Source: Armigeres subalbatus (lineage: Eukaryota; Arthropoda; Insecta; Diptera; Culicidae). From it: a stretch of DNA of 64,000 bases. Position numbers and translations under genes: made by a program. Position 1 is the first letter of the stretch. Each line of letters opens with the position of its first letter. A model generated the notes under the pieces. The model was given only the letters and a program-made list of their open reading frames with translations, searched no databases and was not told where the DNA came from. Below are positions 11,590 through 24,400 of the stretch, in pieces. The DNA lies in assembly GCF_024139115.2 (NCBI RefSeq), contig NC_085141.1, positions 136,461,822 through 136,525,821 on the forward strand, in the 5' to 3' direction.

Positions 11590-12146
11590 CACACTTAAAA
11601 TATATAACCGAACTCGGTTGAAATTGAACCGAGTTTTTATCTGCTGAACGCTCGGTTGTCTGTTCGGTTTAACGCCCAATCAAGTTTTTTTTTTCTAGTA
11701 CAGGAAATCAGAAAATGGCAAAAAAAATGATTCCTTGATTTAGGACACAGCAATTAACACTTTTTTCTTACTCTGCTTTTTCTGATAAACAATGTTCATG
11801 ACATTGACTAAGATTGCAGTGTGTTTGCTCTAGTTTGACTAAGCATACCGATTTTTGTTTGTTTGCTACAATCAAGAAATTGTTTAAATGACGTTTTAAT
11901 AAATTGTTCGGTTTGGTTTACCGAGTAATTTCGATTGTCAGGTACCGAACTTGTAAACATTTAGGCTGAACCGTATTATTCGGTTCACATTTTGTTCTCA
12001 TCTGTCAAAAGATGTTTAATATACCGAATGTTCGGTTTTTATTCAAAATATTTTTTTAGAAAACGAACGAGTAATCGGTTCATTGCTTTCAACCGATCTG
12101 GTTCGGTAAAAAACTGAACCGAGTTCGGTATTATATTTTAAGTGTG
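11590..12146. mobile_element. 557-bp TA-flanked DNA element rich in ACCGAA/TTCGGT motifs
   Basis: The ends are CACACTTAAAATAT and, at the right, ATTTTAAGTGTG, with TA on both sides (11588-11589, 12147-12148). The inverted similarity continues to CCGAACTCGGTT. The word TTCGGT or its complement ACCGAA and close variants recur many times through the first and last third. In DNA transposons such clusters often serve as transposase-binding sites. There is no ORF, so it is non-autonomous. Confidence 0.75.
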
Positions 12147-12241
12147 TATGCAAGATCTTTATTTTCAGTTCCCGCTACAGCATCTCGACTACTTCTCTTC
12201 TACTTAAAGACGTTTATTCTCGTTGCAAACCGTCTATATTT

Positions 12242-12840
12242 CTCGGGTACTTATTCAAAAGGACGTATGTGATTTTGTAAACAAAGATTCAAACGTCGAT
12301 TTGTCCAATCTGATGGCACCAAGGGCCTCATACGCCTGTCACTGGCGAACAAAGCTCGTGTACTCTGCATCGAAGCTTAGAACCGGTGTTAGGGCGCAAT
12401 CGTTAATGTGAACATTTTTATATTCGGTTAGCTACTGCAAATAAATTCTTTTTCGAGTCCCTTTTATCAAGCAGGTAAATCAAGCATATCACATCATTAT
12501 ATTGCTGCATGATTGAGTGTTTATTTTTGATAAAATATCGAAAACAAAAGTGTGCATAAAAATTGCCTCGCCATAACGAAAAGGTGGTAGAGAATTAACA
12601 CTGTTGTTTACAGTTTAGAACCAAATCCAGATGTCGCACATGTTGGGGTAGGGATTCAGTGCTACGCCTTCTCCCCCTGGATGGCACTCCCACGCAAACC
12701 ATCACCACAGGCAGGTAGGGGAAGCCCTCGGCTACCTGTTGGTGGTGTTGGTTTGTGTGGGAGTGCCATCAGATTGGACAAATCGACGTTTGAATCTTTG
12801 TTTACAAAATAACATACGTCCTTTTGAATAAGTACCCGAG
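12242..12840. mobile_element. 599-bp MITE with 80-bp TIRs and 4-bp TSD
   Basis: The termini read CTCGGGTACTTATTCAAAAG inward, and the inverted repeat extends about 80 bp, to GGTGCCATCAGATTGG-like sequence. It is flanked by ATTT (12238-12241, 12841-12844). The ends resemble those of the 155-bp MITEs at 1813 and 27701 (CTCG..., then TTCAAAAGGAC), and the TSD length is the same, so I infer a shared transposase source. The interior (about 12330-12750) is not coding. Confidence 0.8.
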
Positions 12841-12939
12841 ATTTAGTGGATGTGCACTTCTTTCATCCCTAGTGGAACGCATTTTACGCCCTGGTTACGC
12901 TGTCGAGGAGTGGTACGGAGCTGTGCGTACAGCGAAGAA

Positions 12940-13045
12940 CAAAGTAGGGAGAGTAAGGAAGATGAAAGAAGGAAGAAGCAGGAAGGAAGAAGAGGAAGGA
13001 AGAAAAGGAAGGAAGAAGAGGAAGGAGAAACTTCATTTCTTTTTT
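12940..13045 (+). repeat. Polypurine (GGAAGAA)n-type tract
   Basis: Nearly pure purine sequence built of GGAAGAA/GGAAGGAAG words. Open frames through it are composition artefacts. Confidence 0.8.
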
Positions 13046-13570
13046 TTCTCATTCAGACCTTCGGCCTAATGACCTGATACCCCAAAAATAAGCGCCAGTT
13101 AGTCACCTAAGAAAAAACATACACAGATAGAAAAATCCACTGAAATTTACGATAAAAATAATGCACATAAATGGAACGCCATAATTAGCGTGATTCCATT
13201 TAGGATATAGCCTAAATGTATACAATATTTGACGTGAATCGTCAATATTGCATACAAGTTGTAAGCAATCTTGTTAGGAAGAGGACCATTTCAGCGTAGA
13301 AAAGCGTAAATTTCTGCTAGTCAAGTTTTACACGTTGTTTATTTTTCATTATTATTTTCTGTGTACCTTCAGACAAAAAGCTACTTTGACATTTTTGAAA
13401 ATTATAATTTGGCGGGGACGAGGTGGATTGTGACAGTGAATGCTTTGATAGCACGTGCAATTTGTATTGCGGATAAATTTTGCTCATCTATGAGACCTTT
13501 GAAAGATGATTACGATAGTTGTGATTTTGTTGGCGTAATACAGCGCTTTATGACATTTTTTGTAACTTAC

Positions 13571-13725
13571 TAGTTGACTCAGCAGATGTTGCCTTGTATA
13601 GTAAGCGAAAATGTGCGTTGTGAATTTCCCATGTCAGAATTCCATACGAATCTTAAATTTAGTTGTTCACGATTCACTCAACCTTAATCTTGATTTTTGC
13701 ATGAAGAAGTATTATATAATTTGAT
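13571..13725 (+). repeat. Dispersed repeat fragment, copy 1
   Basis: The sequence from TAGTTGACTCAGCAGATGTT through AGCGAAAATG and TTCACGATTCACTCAACC is alignable with 14629-14770. It is probably the end of a widely dispersed insect mobile element; the class is uncertain. Confidence 0.5.
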
Positions 13726-14628
13726 ATTTGATATTTCAATGCATCCTTAAGGAAACAATGTTATTTTAGAAAATTAATAAATTGTGCTTAAAACCAAACC
13801 GTAAAACTTAGAACTAAAGCTGAAGGGCCAGCTGGCCAAACACTTATTATGTAAATAGATGACCAACAAATCTTAATGCATTCTACAACGCAGCAAAGAT
13901 GAAACATTGTCTTTCGTGTTCCAAGCAACATGTATTTGGAGATGTGTACCCCCGAAAGTGTGGGGTATATTTGAAGTTGGATTCTAACGAGTTTCACCTT
14001 AAAATACGTATGCTTTAAATTGAGTGCAAGAAACAGCTGCTATAGACAGTCCGAGCTGAAAGCAATCATAAGTAAAGAACTTTCAGCAATTTTAATTAAT
14101 ATCGAATGTTGTGTGGAATATCTTCAATCCTCTGAACTTTTAATTCATACTTCTAAGTTCTAGGTGAAATTCAAATTGTTGTTTAAAAGTAAAACGTTGC
14201 ATTTTATTTTCCTTAGGGCCTTCTTAACTCTTATTTACGGTGCTTACTCATGCACTTAAACCTGGTATGAGGCCTAAACGGAGGTGAAAAAATCGACCTT
14301 TAAAGGGCAAGAGGCGCTCATAAAAAAACTTCATGTCTGATTTCATTTACACTTTAAGCCTGACGTCTCAAATATTAAGTCGGATCACTTTTGTTACAAA
14401 TAAGATACCCCAAAAATTGAATTAAAGATACTTTTTGTTTTCTGTTAAACATTTCTTACAGAACACTGAAGACGTTTTATAGAAGAAAACTAACTACGTA
14501 TTTGTCGACTCATAATGGGGTTATGTAGTTAGCATTAATAGAAAAATGTGTATAACATACAATTTTGAAAATGGATTTCTTTTTTAGTTTTTTCAGCGGC
14601 GCAACATTTTTTGATAATATAAAGAACT
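13726..14628. other. Unannotated A+T-rich stretch
   Basis: Nothing recognised. Confidence 0.4.
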
Positions 14629-14875
14629 AGTCGACCCGGCAGACTTGTCCTGCAAAGTAGGCGAAAATGCGCGTACTGAACTGCGCATGCAAAATTTCCA
14701 TAATTTTAGTTTTTCACGGTTTATTCAGCTTTACTCGAAATTTTCGTATTAGGAAATATCACTAATGACAACTAACATATTTGCTGAAGGAATGAACAAA
14801 ATCCATCCAGCCGTTTTCAAGTTATGCGGATACGAATACAGACCATTTCATTTTTATTATAGAAGATGGTGTAAG
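14629..14875 (+). repeat. Dispersed repeat fragment, copy 2
   Basis: Starts TAGTCGACCCGGCAGACTTG and ends with CCAGCCGTTTTCAAGTTATG followed by GCGGATACGAATACAGACC. Copy 1 at 13571 shares its left part. Words of this kind recur in insect genomes as transposon ends. No ORF. Confidence 0.55.
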
Positions 14876-17089
14876 TTTAAATTTGTCTAGAAATTTCGTT
14901 AAAAGCTAGTTTTTTATGGCGAATTTTCTGGAATTTAACGAAATAAACCGAAATCAGATTTCGCCATGCCAAAATTCCGCGAAATTTCGCAGACTTTCGT
15001 TTCGAACCACCTGAAACGAAATTTTTCGAAATACCGCATATGCTTAGCGGAGGGGCTGCAGTAAAGCCCGCTAAATATCATTCAGTTAGATCTATGCGAT
15101 GCGTTCCGTTGATCATAGGACTTCTGAACTGGACACCTTTTTTTGCTTTTTTGGGTCATCCAAATTAGTAGCCACCATTAACCTATTTCCTGTCAACATA
15201 AACAAAATGTATGCAAATTTCCCCGCCTCATCGACCGTGGCTTCGATTTGAACTAAGGCAGCGGTTATTCGAAAGGTCACCTCGCAAATAAAAACGAAGC
15301 CACCGAGACGGCGTTATTTTGGACTAACTATTTTGTTTCCACGTTCCGTCGTGCCATCCCGGTAATCAGATGCATCCTGTATCACACTGGCACTGTGTTC
15401 GTTTGCTTTGCAGGCTGATGGCGATGATGCCTGCGGAATGGGGGGAAAGTGCTCTTGAAAGCAATTTGATAGCCGTGTCGCAGCAACGACAACCAGCGCC
15501 AGCGGTCGAATTAATCCGGCCGAATCAAGCTATAAGCCGTAGAAACAGGCCACCGCTCGATTAATTCAATGATATGTTTTGTTTGAACTTGATATTTCAA
15601 TTTGAAGAGCAGCGCTTTGCTAAACCGGACGACTGGAAGTGTGAACATGCGAAAAAAAATCTAATAGTACGGAAATGTTTTTGAATCAATTTTATTGTTG
15701 TGGGCATTTGTGGAACTCCGGTATGAGTTTATTATGTTCTTTCTGCCACGACAAATTTGCAATAGACTTTATGTTATGTGAGTGGTTCCGTTTTAACAAT
15801 AACAAAAAAATCAACCCGTCTGTAAAACTACAATTTTACCGCACACGAATATCAGTCTCCTCTAGTTAGATTCATACTGCGCCATCGTCTTGCAGACGCT
15901 CGTGCAGGTGGATCCATAAATAGTTAAAATCCTAATGAATTTGCAATCAGTTCAGCTTTTATGGCTGGTCATCACCGCCGACCGGCGCGTGCTGGAAAGT
16001 TTACCAAAATGCCAATTCCGTTTAGCGTGCGGACAATCGAGACGCAACAGAAGCTACTGTCAGCGAGAATGTCCTCTTTGGTCACGTTTTGGCGGTTTTG
16101 AAGATTAATGGCAAGTGGAGCGGATTTGGGGATTAAAAAGATTTATTGTGGTGGACGGTGTATGATATTATATACGTCTGAATGATTAAGTCTGATTATT
16201 GTGGAATTAACTACTGTGGATTTAACAACTCATTAAACCATATTCAAAAATGTTTGTAGGGTTACTGCATTTCCATGATCATTTTTTTTATATTCATCGT
16301 AAATTATACAATGCGAAGCTATAACTAAACCAGCTTGACAAATCAATGAGTAACTGGCTGGATAGCAATCATTTGTCCACTCGCTTCACTAAACACAAAA
16401 TAAATTCAAATCCAATCCTCCACGGCGACACTTACAGGGTGTGAAAACTTACGCTTGACAACGGTCGATCGATTAGTCTTTCATCTTCGGATGGACTATG
16501 TCAGCAGTCATTCTGGGTGTGACAGCGTCACACTTCGCACTAAACATGCTTTCTCACTTTCATGGAAGTTTAATTTTCTCACTCTGTAAAAACTACAAAT
16601 CAACAACTGTATTTTAACGAACAACTTCATTAAATTTTATGCTTGTATATTGCTAAATATGTTCAACCTCATTTCAACTCATTTCCATACGTAGTGAGAT
16701 AGGAAAAAGATTCGTTCAATATGAACTCAGTTTGAATCAAAATAATGCCTTCTGATTTTGGTGGCGTAGAGAAGAATGCACTACTGGAGACCACAAGTGA
16801 CATTAGAGTGATATATACTCTCACTCATGAAAGCATATGATTCCAATAATGTTTATTTTTTCTTCATCATCTATATTATATTGCATAGCAAACATCGAGA
16901 ACATCTACAATTGGATAATATTTTTTCAGTAATTTGTAATTTGTAATTTATTAGTAATAACGTAAGCCTGGTAGTTATAAACTATTTTTCAGGTCAAGGA
17001 AGATACAGTTATTAATTTAACAGGTGGGATGAACTAACAGCTAAATACAAATAAATTATGTATCAGATAGTATATCTAGAACAATTCTT
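14876..17089. other. Unannotated stretch
   Basis: No gene recognised. 15180-15560 and 15880-16110 are somewhat richer in G+C and could be old host sequence, but I find no domain, splice pattern or RNA in them. Confidence 0.4.
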
Positions 17090-17354
17090 CAATTCTCGCG
17101 TGATTTTTGAAAACGTCGTAAGTCCAAAAGAGAGGCTCTCTTTGTTTACTTTCTCTTTCGATTATTACAAAGCCATACTAACATTTACATTGGATTTTCC
17201 AGTACCGATCTGAAGAAAATAGCTTTGTCTAGTGAGCTGAGGTGAAAATATTGCAACAAATTTTAAACTAGCCTAGATATTAGCAAAAGAGAGCGTAATG
17301 AAAGAGAGTCTCTCATTTGGACTTACGACGTTTTCAAAAATCACGCGAGAATTG
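17090..17354. mobile_element. 265-bp palindromic MITE abutting a LINE 3' end
   Basis: The left end is CAATTCTCGCGTGATTTTTG, and the right end is its inverse, ending CACGCGAGAATTG. The similarity reaches through GTCGTAAGTCCAAAAGAGAG for about 45 bp. It abuts the LINE fragment at 17355 and supplies the last few codons of its open frame. The target duplication is unclear. Confidence 0.7.
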
Positions 17355-17665
17355 AATTTCGCCAAGAGCTTTTCTGAAGGATTCGATTGATGGCTTGTTT
17401 TTAACCTCCAGAGGGAGTCCGTTCCAGCTTAATGCCCCGTAGATCAGTACGCTTCTTCTGCTGGTGGTTGTGTTTCTTGGTATTCGAAACGAGCTTATTC
17501 GTTGTGAGTGGCTTTTTTGTACGTGCTGCAGGATGTAGCCATTTGTACGTGGCTTTTTGTACGTGCTGCAGGATGTAGCTGTTATATCATACACGACCTG
17601 TCTCTGCACGCTCATCTCCGACCACACTACTCTCCATCTACACTCTTATTCTAGAATACCACATC
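17355..17665 (-). pseudogene. LINE C-terminal fragment (CR1/Jockey-like)
   Basis: The minus-strand peptide contains SSFRIPRNTTTSRRS, then YGALSWNGLPLEVKNK, then SIESFRKALGEIQ. This matches the conserved C-terminal end of many non-LTR polyproteins (G..WN.LP..I....S...FK..L). A stretch of about 40 bp (GTACGTGCTGCAGGATGTAG with flanks) is tandemly duplicated at 17508-17583, repeating part of the peptide. Positions 17582-17665 recur at 28125-28207 as a second fragment of the same family. Upstream RT is absent, so this is a 5'-truncated dead copy. Confidence 0.65.
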
Positions 17666-20190
17666 CTCCCCTGACAGAAATTATAATGTACAAAGAACTA
17701 ATATTAATGAAAACTTCAATCGACAGACTGACCAATAGTTCTTCGGTATCCATGTAGATGACATATGACTACGGTTGTGGTGTTCGCCATGAGAATGTCC
17801 TTTTCCAATACCTCATACGTATGGAAGCAGGCTATGGTAATATGATTTGTATTAGTTGAGGAGCCTTGCTAGATCCGTTGGTACTTTCGTTGGCACCTTC
17901 CTTCCTCCGGTAATACGAAAAAAAAACTTGAATAGAAATAATTGAGAAGAAAAAAAGTATAAGTTTTAAATTAATTGTCATGGTTTGTCAGAAAAAAAAA
18001 ACATTTGACGACACATTTTAACTCATTCTTTCCAGTTTTTCTTGTTTCTTGCATTTGGTGGGACAATCAGGTGGGAGACGATTTATGGACTCTCTGTAAA
18101 CTGCGTGGTTGATGTCTCGGGCTGCAAAATGGTGGGTTGACATCTAAGAAGGAGCGTCCAACATAGCTCCCCGAGCAGCACACATGTCACAAAAGAGTTA
18201 CAGTGACTCATTTATGACTAAATCTGGTCAGAATCAAGTTGCTGCATCCAAAAGTGACCGAATTGTGCTGCTAGGGTCTGGTCCTCACAAGTTCCTATCT
18301 CACGTTTCCACGGGAAGACCGCCTGCTAAGGATTGCATACTTAGTTGGTAGTGCAGCCTGGGCACTGTTGTCCTTCTGATATCAGCTAGAGTCAGCCTTG
18401 GTACTCAGTGGATGATTATCTAAACGCTTGCGCTGTATCGCGTCAGCTATATCTAATGTGGGAGCCCCACCAGCGCGATGTAGGTAACGCGACCCTGGTA
18501 AGGTAGCTTACTGAAGCCTCTCAAATACCACGAAAAATGAAGATAGAAGAAAAAGAGAAAAGATGTGATGAAAACACTATATGGCAATGAAATTCAAAAA
18601 CCATCCCATTATATAAAGACCGATCATTTGTTATTTAATTTATCACCTAGGTAACTGCCTTCTTAAGATATGTTTGTTTCATATTAGAAATAATTGACTC
18701 TTTCATTTCTGGAAGCTGTTTTCTTAGATAACCCTGCTTTGTTCACGACTTACATATTACAATTTCCACCGACCTTTTAGGTTCGGAATTGCTTGTCTCT
18801 CGTTTCAATAGTAGTATCTTCATAGATCATAGCTGTTTCCTTTAACTACCTACATCATGATGTGCCTACTATTGAGCTAAATTAGACAGAAAAAGCCATC
18901 TTCTTGAATTTATTTTCATCGCATTTGGCTTCTTTCTTGATAAAACAAAAACACATAACCTGCAACACCAACCAATCATATTTTTGTCTAGCTTTACGTT
19001 TCAGCATGACATCTTCTTTCGATTAATATTGACTAAACAATAAACAAACAAAAAATAATAAGACGGATAGACAAAATAAAAATCCCTACTATTAATGTTC
19101 ATGTACTTCATGTGGTGCTATGATATTTTATTTATTTATTTGAATATATAAATGACGTAGAAATTGATTTTTCACATTGAACAGAAATTTTTAACGATAA
19201 TAATTCAAATTTAACCAGATTATCTCTCGTATACATGTTTGAAAACAGTACAACAGTTTTTTTTTTTTGCATGGAAATGGACTTCAGTGATAAAAATCTT
19301 CATAAAGAATTTAACAAAGATAATATATCCTACTGCATTGAATTTGAGCATTTTTTTTAGTCTATTGGTATTTGGTATTTGGTAACCAGTATTTGGTTCT
19401 GCAAACATCGAGAGATATTCTGCTCTAAAAGAATTCCGCAATAATAGACGCCATGCCACACGTCGACAGTTCCATGTGCTTAGTCAAATCTAACGATTCT
19501 AAAGAAAATCTTCGTCATAAACCCATTTTTTTTAAAGTAATAAACAATAACCGGAAAGCTATTTAATGGACCTTCTATTTATATGTACTAAAATGTAAAT
19601 GAAGTAACAGTCAACGAGTTCTTATTGCGTAACAGCCGAGGCTTTGTCCCTATCCATAAGATTGTGCATTATTTCATAAGTTCTGTGCTTGTTTTGATTC
19701 TATTTGTAGTAGTGCAATGTTTCAAAATAGGCTTGATGATTCAAAATAGGATTATTTATTATTTTTTTGATAATGTTACTAGTTCAATTAGAAAATTAGA
19801 TATGTCAGATGAATATATGTTACTTATAAATTGGAGCAGATTTCTTAACTAGCTTAGCTAGTTTCCCTTTCCTAAAAAATAAATACGATAAAATAAATAG
19901 ATAAGATGAACCATAATTGGAAGTCATTTGTCATACATATGAGATTATTTTGAATTTCATCCATCTAATTTTATCCTTTTTCTCGTCTCAAATCATGCAA
20001 TTGTACACGTCTACATACTTGATACTAGTTTATTGCCTCAAACCTGTTTTAAATATCTACCTTTTGGATACTTTCCAAAACTTAAAACTCCTGAGCTAAA
20101 CCTAATCCAGATGACAACTTTTACATGACTCAACTAATTATTTATATTTAGCAACGGAGATGGCCTTTGGCCGCTTACGACTTATTCACC
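17666..20190. other. Unannotated stretch
   Basis: Mostly A+T-rich. 18160-18520 is more G+C-rich and reads like untranslated sequence of a retrotransposon (CTGCTAGGGTCTGGTCC and GGGAGCCCCACCAGCGCG words), but I cannot assign it. No gene recognised. Confidence 0.35.
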
Positions 20191-20194
20191 CAGA

Positions 20195-20490
20195 ATATGT
20201 AACGAAAATTGAATGGTCTTGGATTTACCCCAAATTATATGTTTCAACTGTGCAACTCTTACCATGGATACTTTGGGCTTTACCAATTTCATCTACTCCA
20301 ACTTTGTTACAAACACCACATGTTATTGGGCTTTACCGGCCTAATCTATTCTAAACTTTGCAACAAACACCAGATGGCCTTGGGCTTAACCCGACTCATC
20401 TATCCCAACAATGCAACAAACACCAGATGGCCTTGGGCTCAACCCGACTCATCTTCCTTAACCTTTCAACAAACACCAAATGGTCTTGGG
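20195..20490 (+). repeat. 53-bp minisatellite, left part
   Basis: Units of about 53 bp share CAACAAACACCAGATGGCCT and TTGGGCTTAACCCGACTCAT. Clear unit starts are at 20361, 20414 and 20468; earlier units are more degenerate. The array resumes after the foldback element (21201-21263) and again after the gypsy element (26475-26670), so it was one array before both insertions. Confidence 0.85.
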
Positions 20491-21199
20491 TAGGGTGGCT
20501 CAAAAAACACTTTTTCAAATTTTTTGATAGGCCGCCCTCTTATTCGGTTCTATTTGATGCCCTGAAGCTCTGGACAAAATTTCAGCCAAATCGGTCAACG
20601 TTTGGGTGGTGCTAAACTCGTTGGAAGTTTATATGGAAAAATGTATGCAGAAACATCCAAAAACAGTGATTTGCAGTTGGAAGGCACAATTTACAATCAA
20701 GAACCATGATACTCATTCAGTTTTTGTAGAAATAAATACAGAATGTTATGCTGAAAACAGCGAGAAGATTAGAGTTTTTTAGGCAAAGATATTAGCATTT
20801 TACTGGAGTGTTGTAGGGGAGAATTTATTTCTTTTCAAAGGTAAAAGAAACGAAATTTGCTCAAACCCCACTTCAGAGAAATGCTAATAACTTAGCCGGG
20901 CAAACTCTAATCTTCTCGCGGTTTTCTGCATAACATTCTGTATTAAATTCTCCAAGATCTGAATGAGTACCATGATTCTTTATCGTAAGTTGTGTAGTCC
21001 AGCTGTAATTTACTGTTTTTGGATGTTTCTGCATACGTTTTTGCATATAAACTTCCAACGAGTTTAGCACCGCCCAAACATTGACCGATTTGGCTGAAAT
21101 TTTGTCCAGAGCATCAGGGCATCAAATAGAACCGAATAAGAGGGCGGGGCATTAAAAAAAATTAAAAAAGGTTTTCCCATACTAATTTGAGCCACCCTA
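20491..21199. mobile_element. 709-bp hAT-type foldback element
   Basis: Both ends read TAGGGTGGCTCA inward, and the flanks are the exact 8-bp duplication GTCTTGGG (20483-20490, 21200-21207). An 8-bp TSD with TAGGG-type termini fits the hAT superfamily. The two halves are long inverted repeats: AGCTCTGGACAAAATTTCAG on the left matches CTGAAATTTTGTCCAGAGC on the right. They extend roughly 330 bp each, with mismatches, around a short centre near 20840. No transposase is present. Confidence 0.85.
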
Positions 21200-21207
21200 G
21201 TCTTGGG

Positions 21208-21263
21208 CTTAACCCGACTCATCTATCACAATAATGGAACAAACACTAGATGGCCTTGGGCGC
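21208..21263 (+). repeat. 53-bp minisatellite, middle part
   Basis: Continues the TTGGGCTTAACCCGACTCAT unit between the foldback element and the gypsy element. Its last five bases, GGCGC, are the left target duplication of the gypsy insertion. Confidence 0.85.
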
Positions 21264-21383
21264 TGTAAGGATTCGCTCGTACAATTAAAAGACGTCCTTT
21301 CAGATCCGGTGCAAAAGTCAAAGTGATTTATTACGCATATAAAAGTCTACTACGATCATCTACATATATTACAGCCTACTACA
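21264..21383 (-). repeat. 3' LTR of the gypsy element (120 bp)
   Basis: Identical over all 120 bases to 26355-26474. In element orientation it starts TGTAGTAGG and ends CCTTACA, with the TG...CA boundaries expected for integrase processing. It contains a TATA-like TTTTATATG and an AATAAA within GTAATAAATCAC. Confidence 0.95.
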
Positions 21384-21393
21384 TCTCTCCTTT
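21384..21393 (-). other. Polypurine tract of the gypsy element
   Basis: In element orientation AAAGGAGAGA lies directly against the 3' LTR, the expected primer for plus-strand DNA synthesis. Confidence 0.85.
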
Positions 21394-21458
21394 ACGTTAA
21401 AAATATTTTTATGACATTTTAATAGTTAAACACAATTTAACAAAATCATCTGTTTACA

Positions 21459-24400
21459 TTAATTCATACGCTTGCATTTATAAAGAACATAATCTTTCAA
21501 GTATTCTGGTTTCCGATTCTTCCGACTACATCGATTCTCTCGAGTACACATTTGCTTCTGATCCGATACTTCATGTTCTTGTGGTATTGGTTTTGGGTTG
21601 GATTTTGAATTCAAAATATCGTCGATAGGGGCTGTAAATCTTTGAGATTGTTCAAATGGGTTGCTGCATATTAACAGTTTTGTGTGATTTACATGTCTGT
21701 CGGACCTTACACCGGTATCCATATTTTCCAATGTAAGGCGTGTTCCTTCTCTCTTCAAAACAACATGAGGTTGTGGATGAAAATTTGTAGTTAACTTATT
21801 ACGTTTGATGAAATTTTTTACAATTACATGATCTCCGACATCAATTTTTGAATACTTGGCATTTCTCTTATGATCCGCATACTTCTTTCCTTTCTCCTTT
21901 CTTGAAAAATCTAGTTCTCTTACTGAATCGTTTCCTGCAGCGCTAACTATGTCTGGAAGTTTGTCTTTCAAATTTCGACCAAAAAGCAACTTGGCTGGAG
22001 TTTCGTTAGTAGTAGAATGGGGAGTGTTCCGGTATGCTAGAAGAAAATCTTGCAAGTCCGATTTCCAGTCACGGTTCATGGCAAAACATATGTTTATTGT
22101 TTTAAGTAGTGTCCTGTTATATCGTTCTACCAGCCCATTTTGAAAAGGTGCATAAGGAATCGAATGTAAAATGATGATTCCATTAGTAGTACAAAATTCA
22201 GAGAATTCTTCAGATGCGAACGGTGGTCCATTGTCACACACTAACTCTTCTGGATATCCAAACCGTGCAAATATTATTCGTAACTTATAAATAGTAGCTT
22301 TTGCAGTTGTGGTAGTCATAACTTCTACTTCAGGATATCTGGAAAAATAATCGACGACTACCAACAAATGAATTCCATTAGTAACTTCCATAAAGTCCAA
22401 CGCTAATTTTACCCAGGGCTTGCTTGGCATACAAATGCATGTTATAGGTTCCACACTTGGTTCAGATACCAGTTGACATCCTTTGCATGTTTTCACATAT
22501 TGTTCGACCATGGTGTCGATTCTAATCCACCAAACCTTTTCCCTGAGACGCCTTTTCATTGCTTGAATTCCCAAATGTGGTTCATGAGCAAGTTGTAAAA
22601 TTTTGATTTGTAGGCTTCTTGGGATTATAATTTTTCTATTTTTCAAAATTATTTCACCATTCGACGAAAGATCATTTACAATCAATTTGTAGCGATTGAG
22701 AGTTTTTGGCAATCTCCTTGGTGGATATGGAATCCATTTCATCAGTTCTGTGAGTTCAATGTCTTTCTTTGTTGCGTCAATAATTTCCTGTAATGTGATA
22801 GCTATAGGCTTAATGTCATTAGATAATAATCGAATAATCCTTTCACATTCTTCATCATAACTTTCTGTACAGAGTGTCCCTTCCTGACATAATCGTGATA
22901 ACGGATCTGCTATGTTGAATTTACCGGGCTTATATATCACACGGTAATCATATGACATTAACCTAAGCTTCCAACGTTCTATTCTTGCGCAAGGTTTGAT
23001 TCTATCTCCAAATATTGTCACTAAAGGCTTGTGATCAGTGATCAACCAGAAGAACTTTCCATACAGGTAGAAATGGAACTTCTCTGGTGCCCAAACAACA
23101 GCTAAAGCTTCACGTTCTGTCTGTGCATATCTTCGTTCAATTTCAGATAATGTCTTGGAAGCATACGCGATTATTTTTACAATACCATCTTCATTTTTCT
23201 GAAATAATACTGCACCCAATCCTACTGGACTCGCATCGGTTACAACAAAAGTTTCCATGGTTGGATCAAAGAACGACAAGGTTTCATTGTTTGCTAGGGA
23301 CGCTTTAAGTTTGTCGAAAGCTTCCTGGTGAACATTTGTCCATTTGAAATTTACACTCCTTTTTACTAATGCGTTCAGAGGGCTTGCTATGGTAGACAAG
23401 TTCGGTATATGTGAATTTACGAATGTGACTAGTCCTAAGAAGCTTCTAACTTCTTCCGTCGTTTTTGGTTCACGGAACTTGGTAATAGCAGCAAGTTTCT
23501 CATCCGACACTTTTACACCCTGTGCAGATAAATGGTAACCAAGAAATTCTAGTGATGTGACACATTCTACGGTTTTCGCATCGTTCAGAACAACATTGTA
23601 TTCCTTCAAGCGATTTTTGACCAGTTCGGTTCTTAGCTAGAAGGACATAAGTAATAGTAGTTAACTTCAAATATTTAACATATTTGAAGAAATATACCTT
23701 GAGAATGTCTTCATTAGGTGCATGGATTAAAATGTCATCTATGAATATTATTATCCATGGAAAACCAGCCAAAATTGTTTCGATACATTTTTGAAATAAT
23801 TCCGGGGCGGCAGATAAGCCAAACATGAGCCGTTTGTATCGCATTAATCCGAGCGGCGATATGAAAGTTGTAATATATCGACAATCCTCTCGAAGCAAAA
23901 GTTGGTGAAATGCTTGTTTTATATCCAATTTGGAAAAAACATGGCTTCCTTTCAGCCGGCAAATCATTTGTTCGAATGTGGGCAATGGATGAACTTCTCG
24001 AATGATTGCCTTATTTGCTTCACACAAATCTATAATAATTCGAACTTCTGTAGCACTTTTACGTTTGACAATCATGGGAGATACCCTTTCCGATGCTTCG
24101 AACACCCGTTCAATTATGTCAAGATCTTCTAATTCTTTTAGTTTCAGTAATGTTAGCTCCTCTAGAGTAATTGGAATTCGTCGATATGATTGTCTGACTG
24201 GTGGTATAGACTTATCTATTTTTATCGAAGCACACATATCTGGGTATTTTAATTAAACTATGCATTATACACGTCATATAAAGTTAAACAATACTAAATT
24301 TACCTTTGATGCAGGTCACCTCAGGAGTGAGCGTACGTAGGAACTTCACTATGCCTAGGTTTTCAGCTGTTTTTCCAGAGAGCAGCGAGCACCTGCCGTC

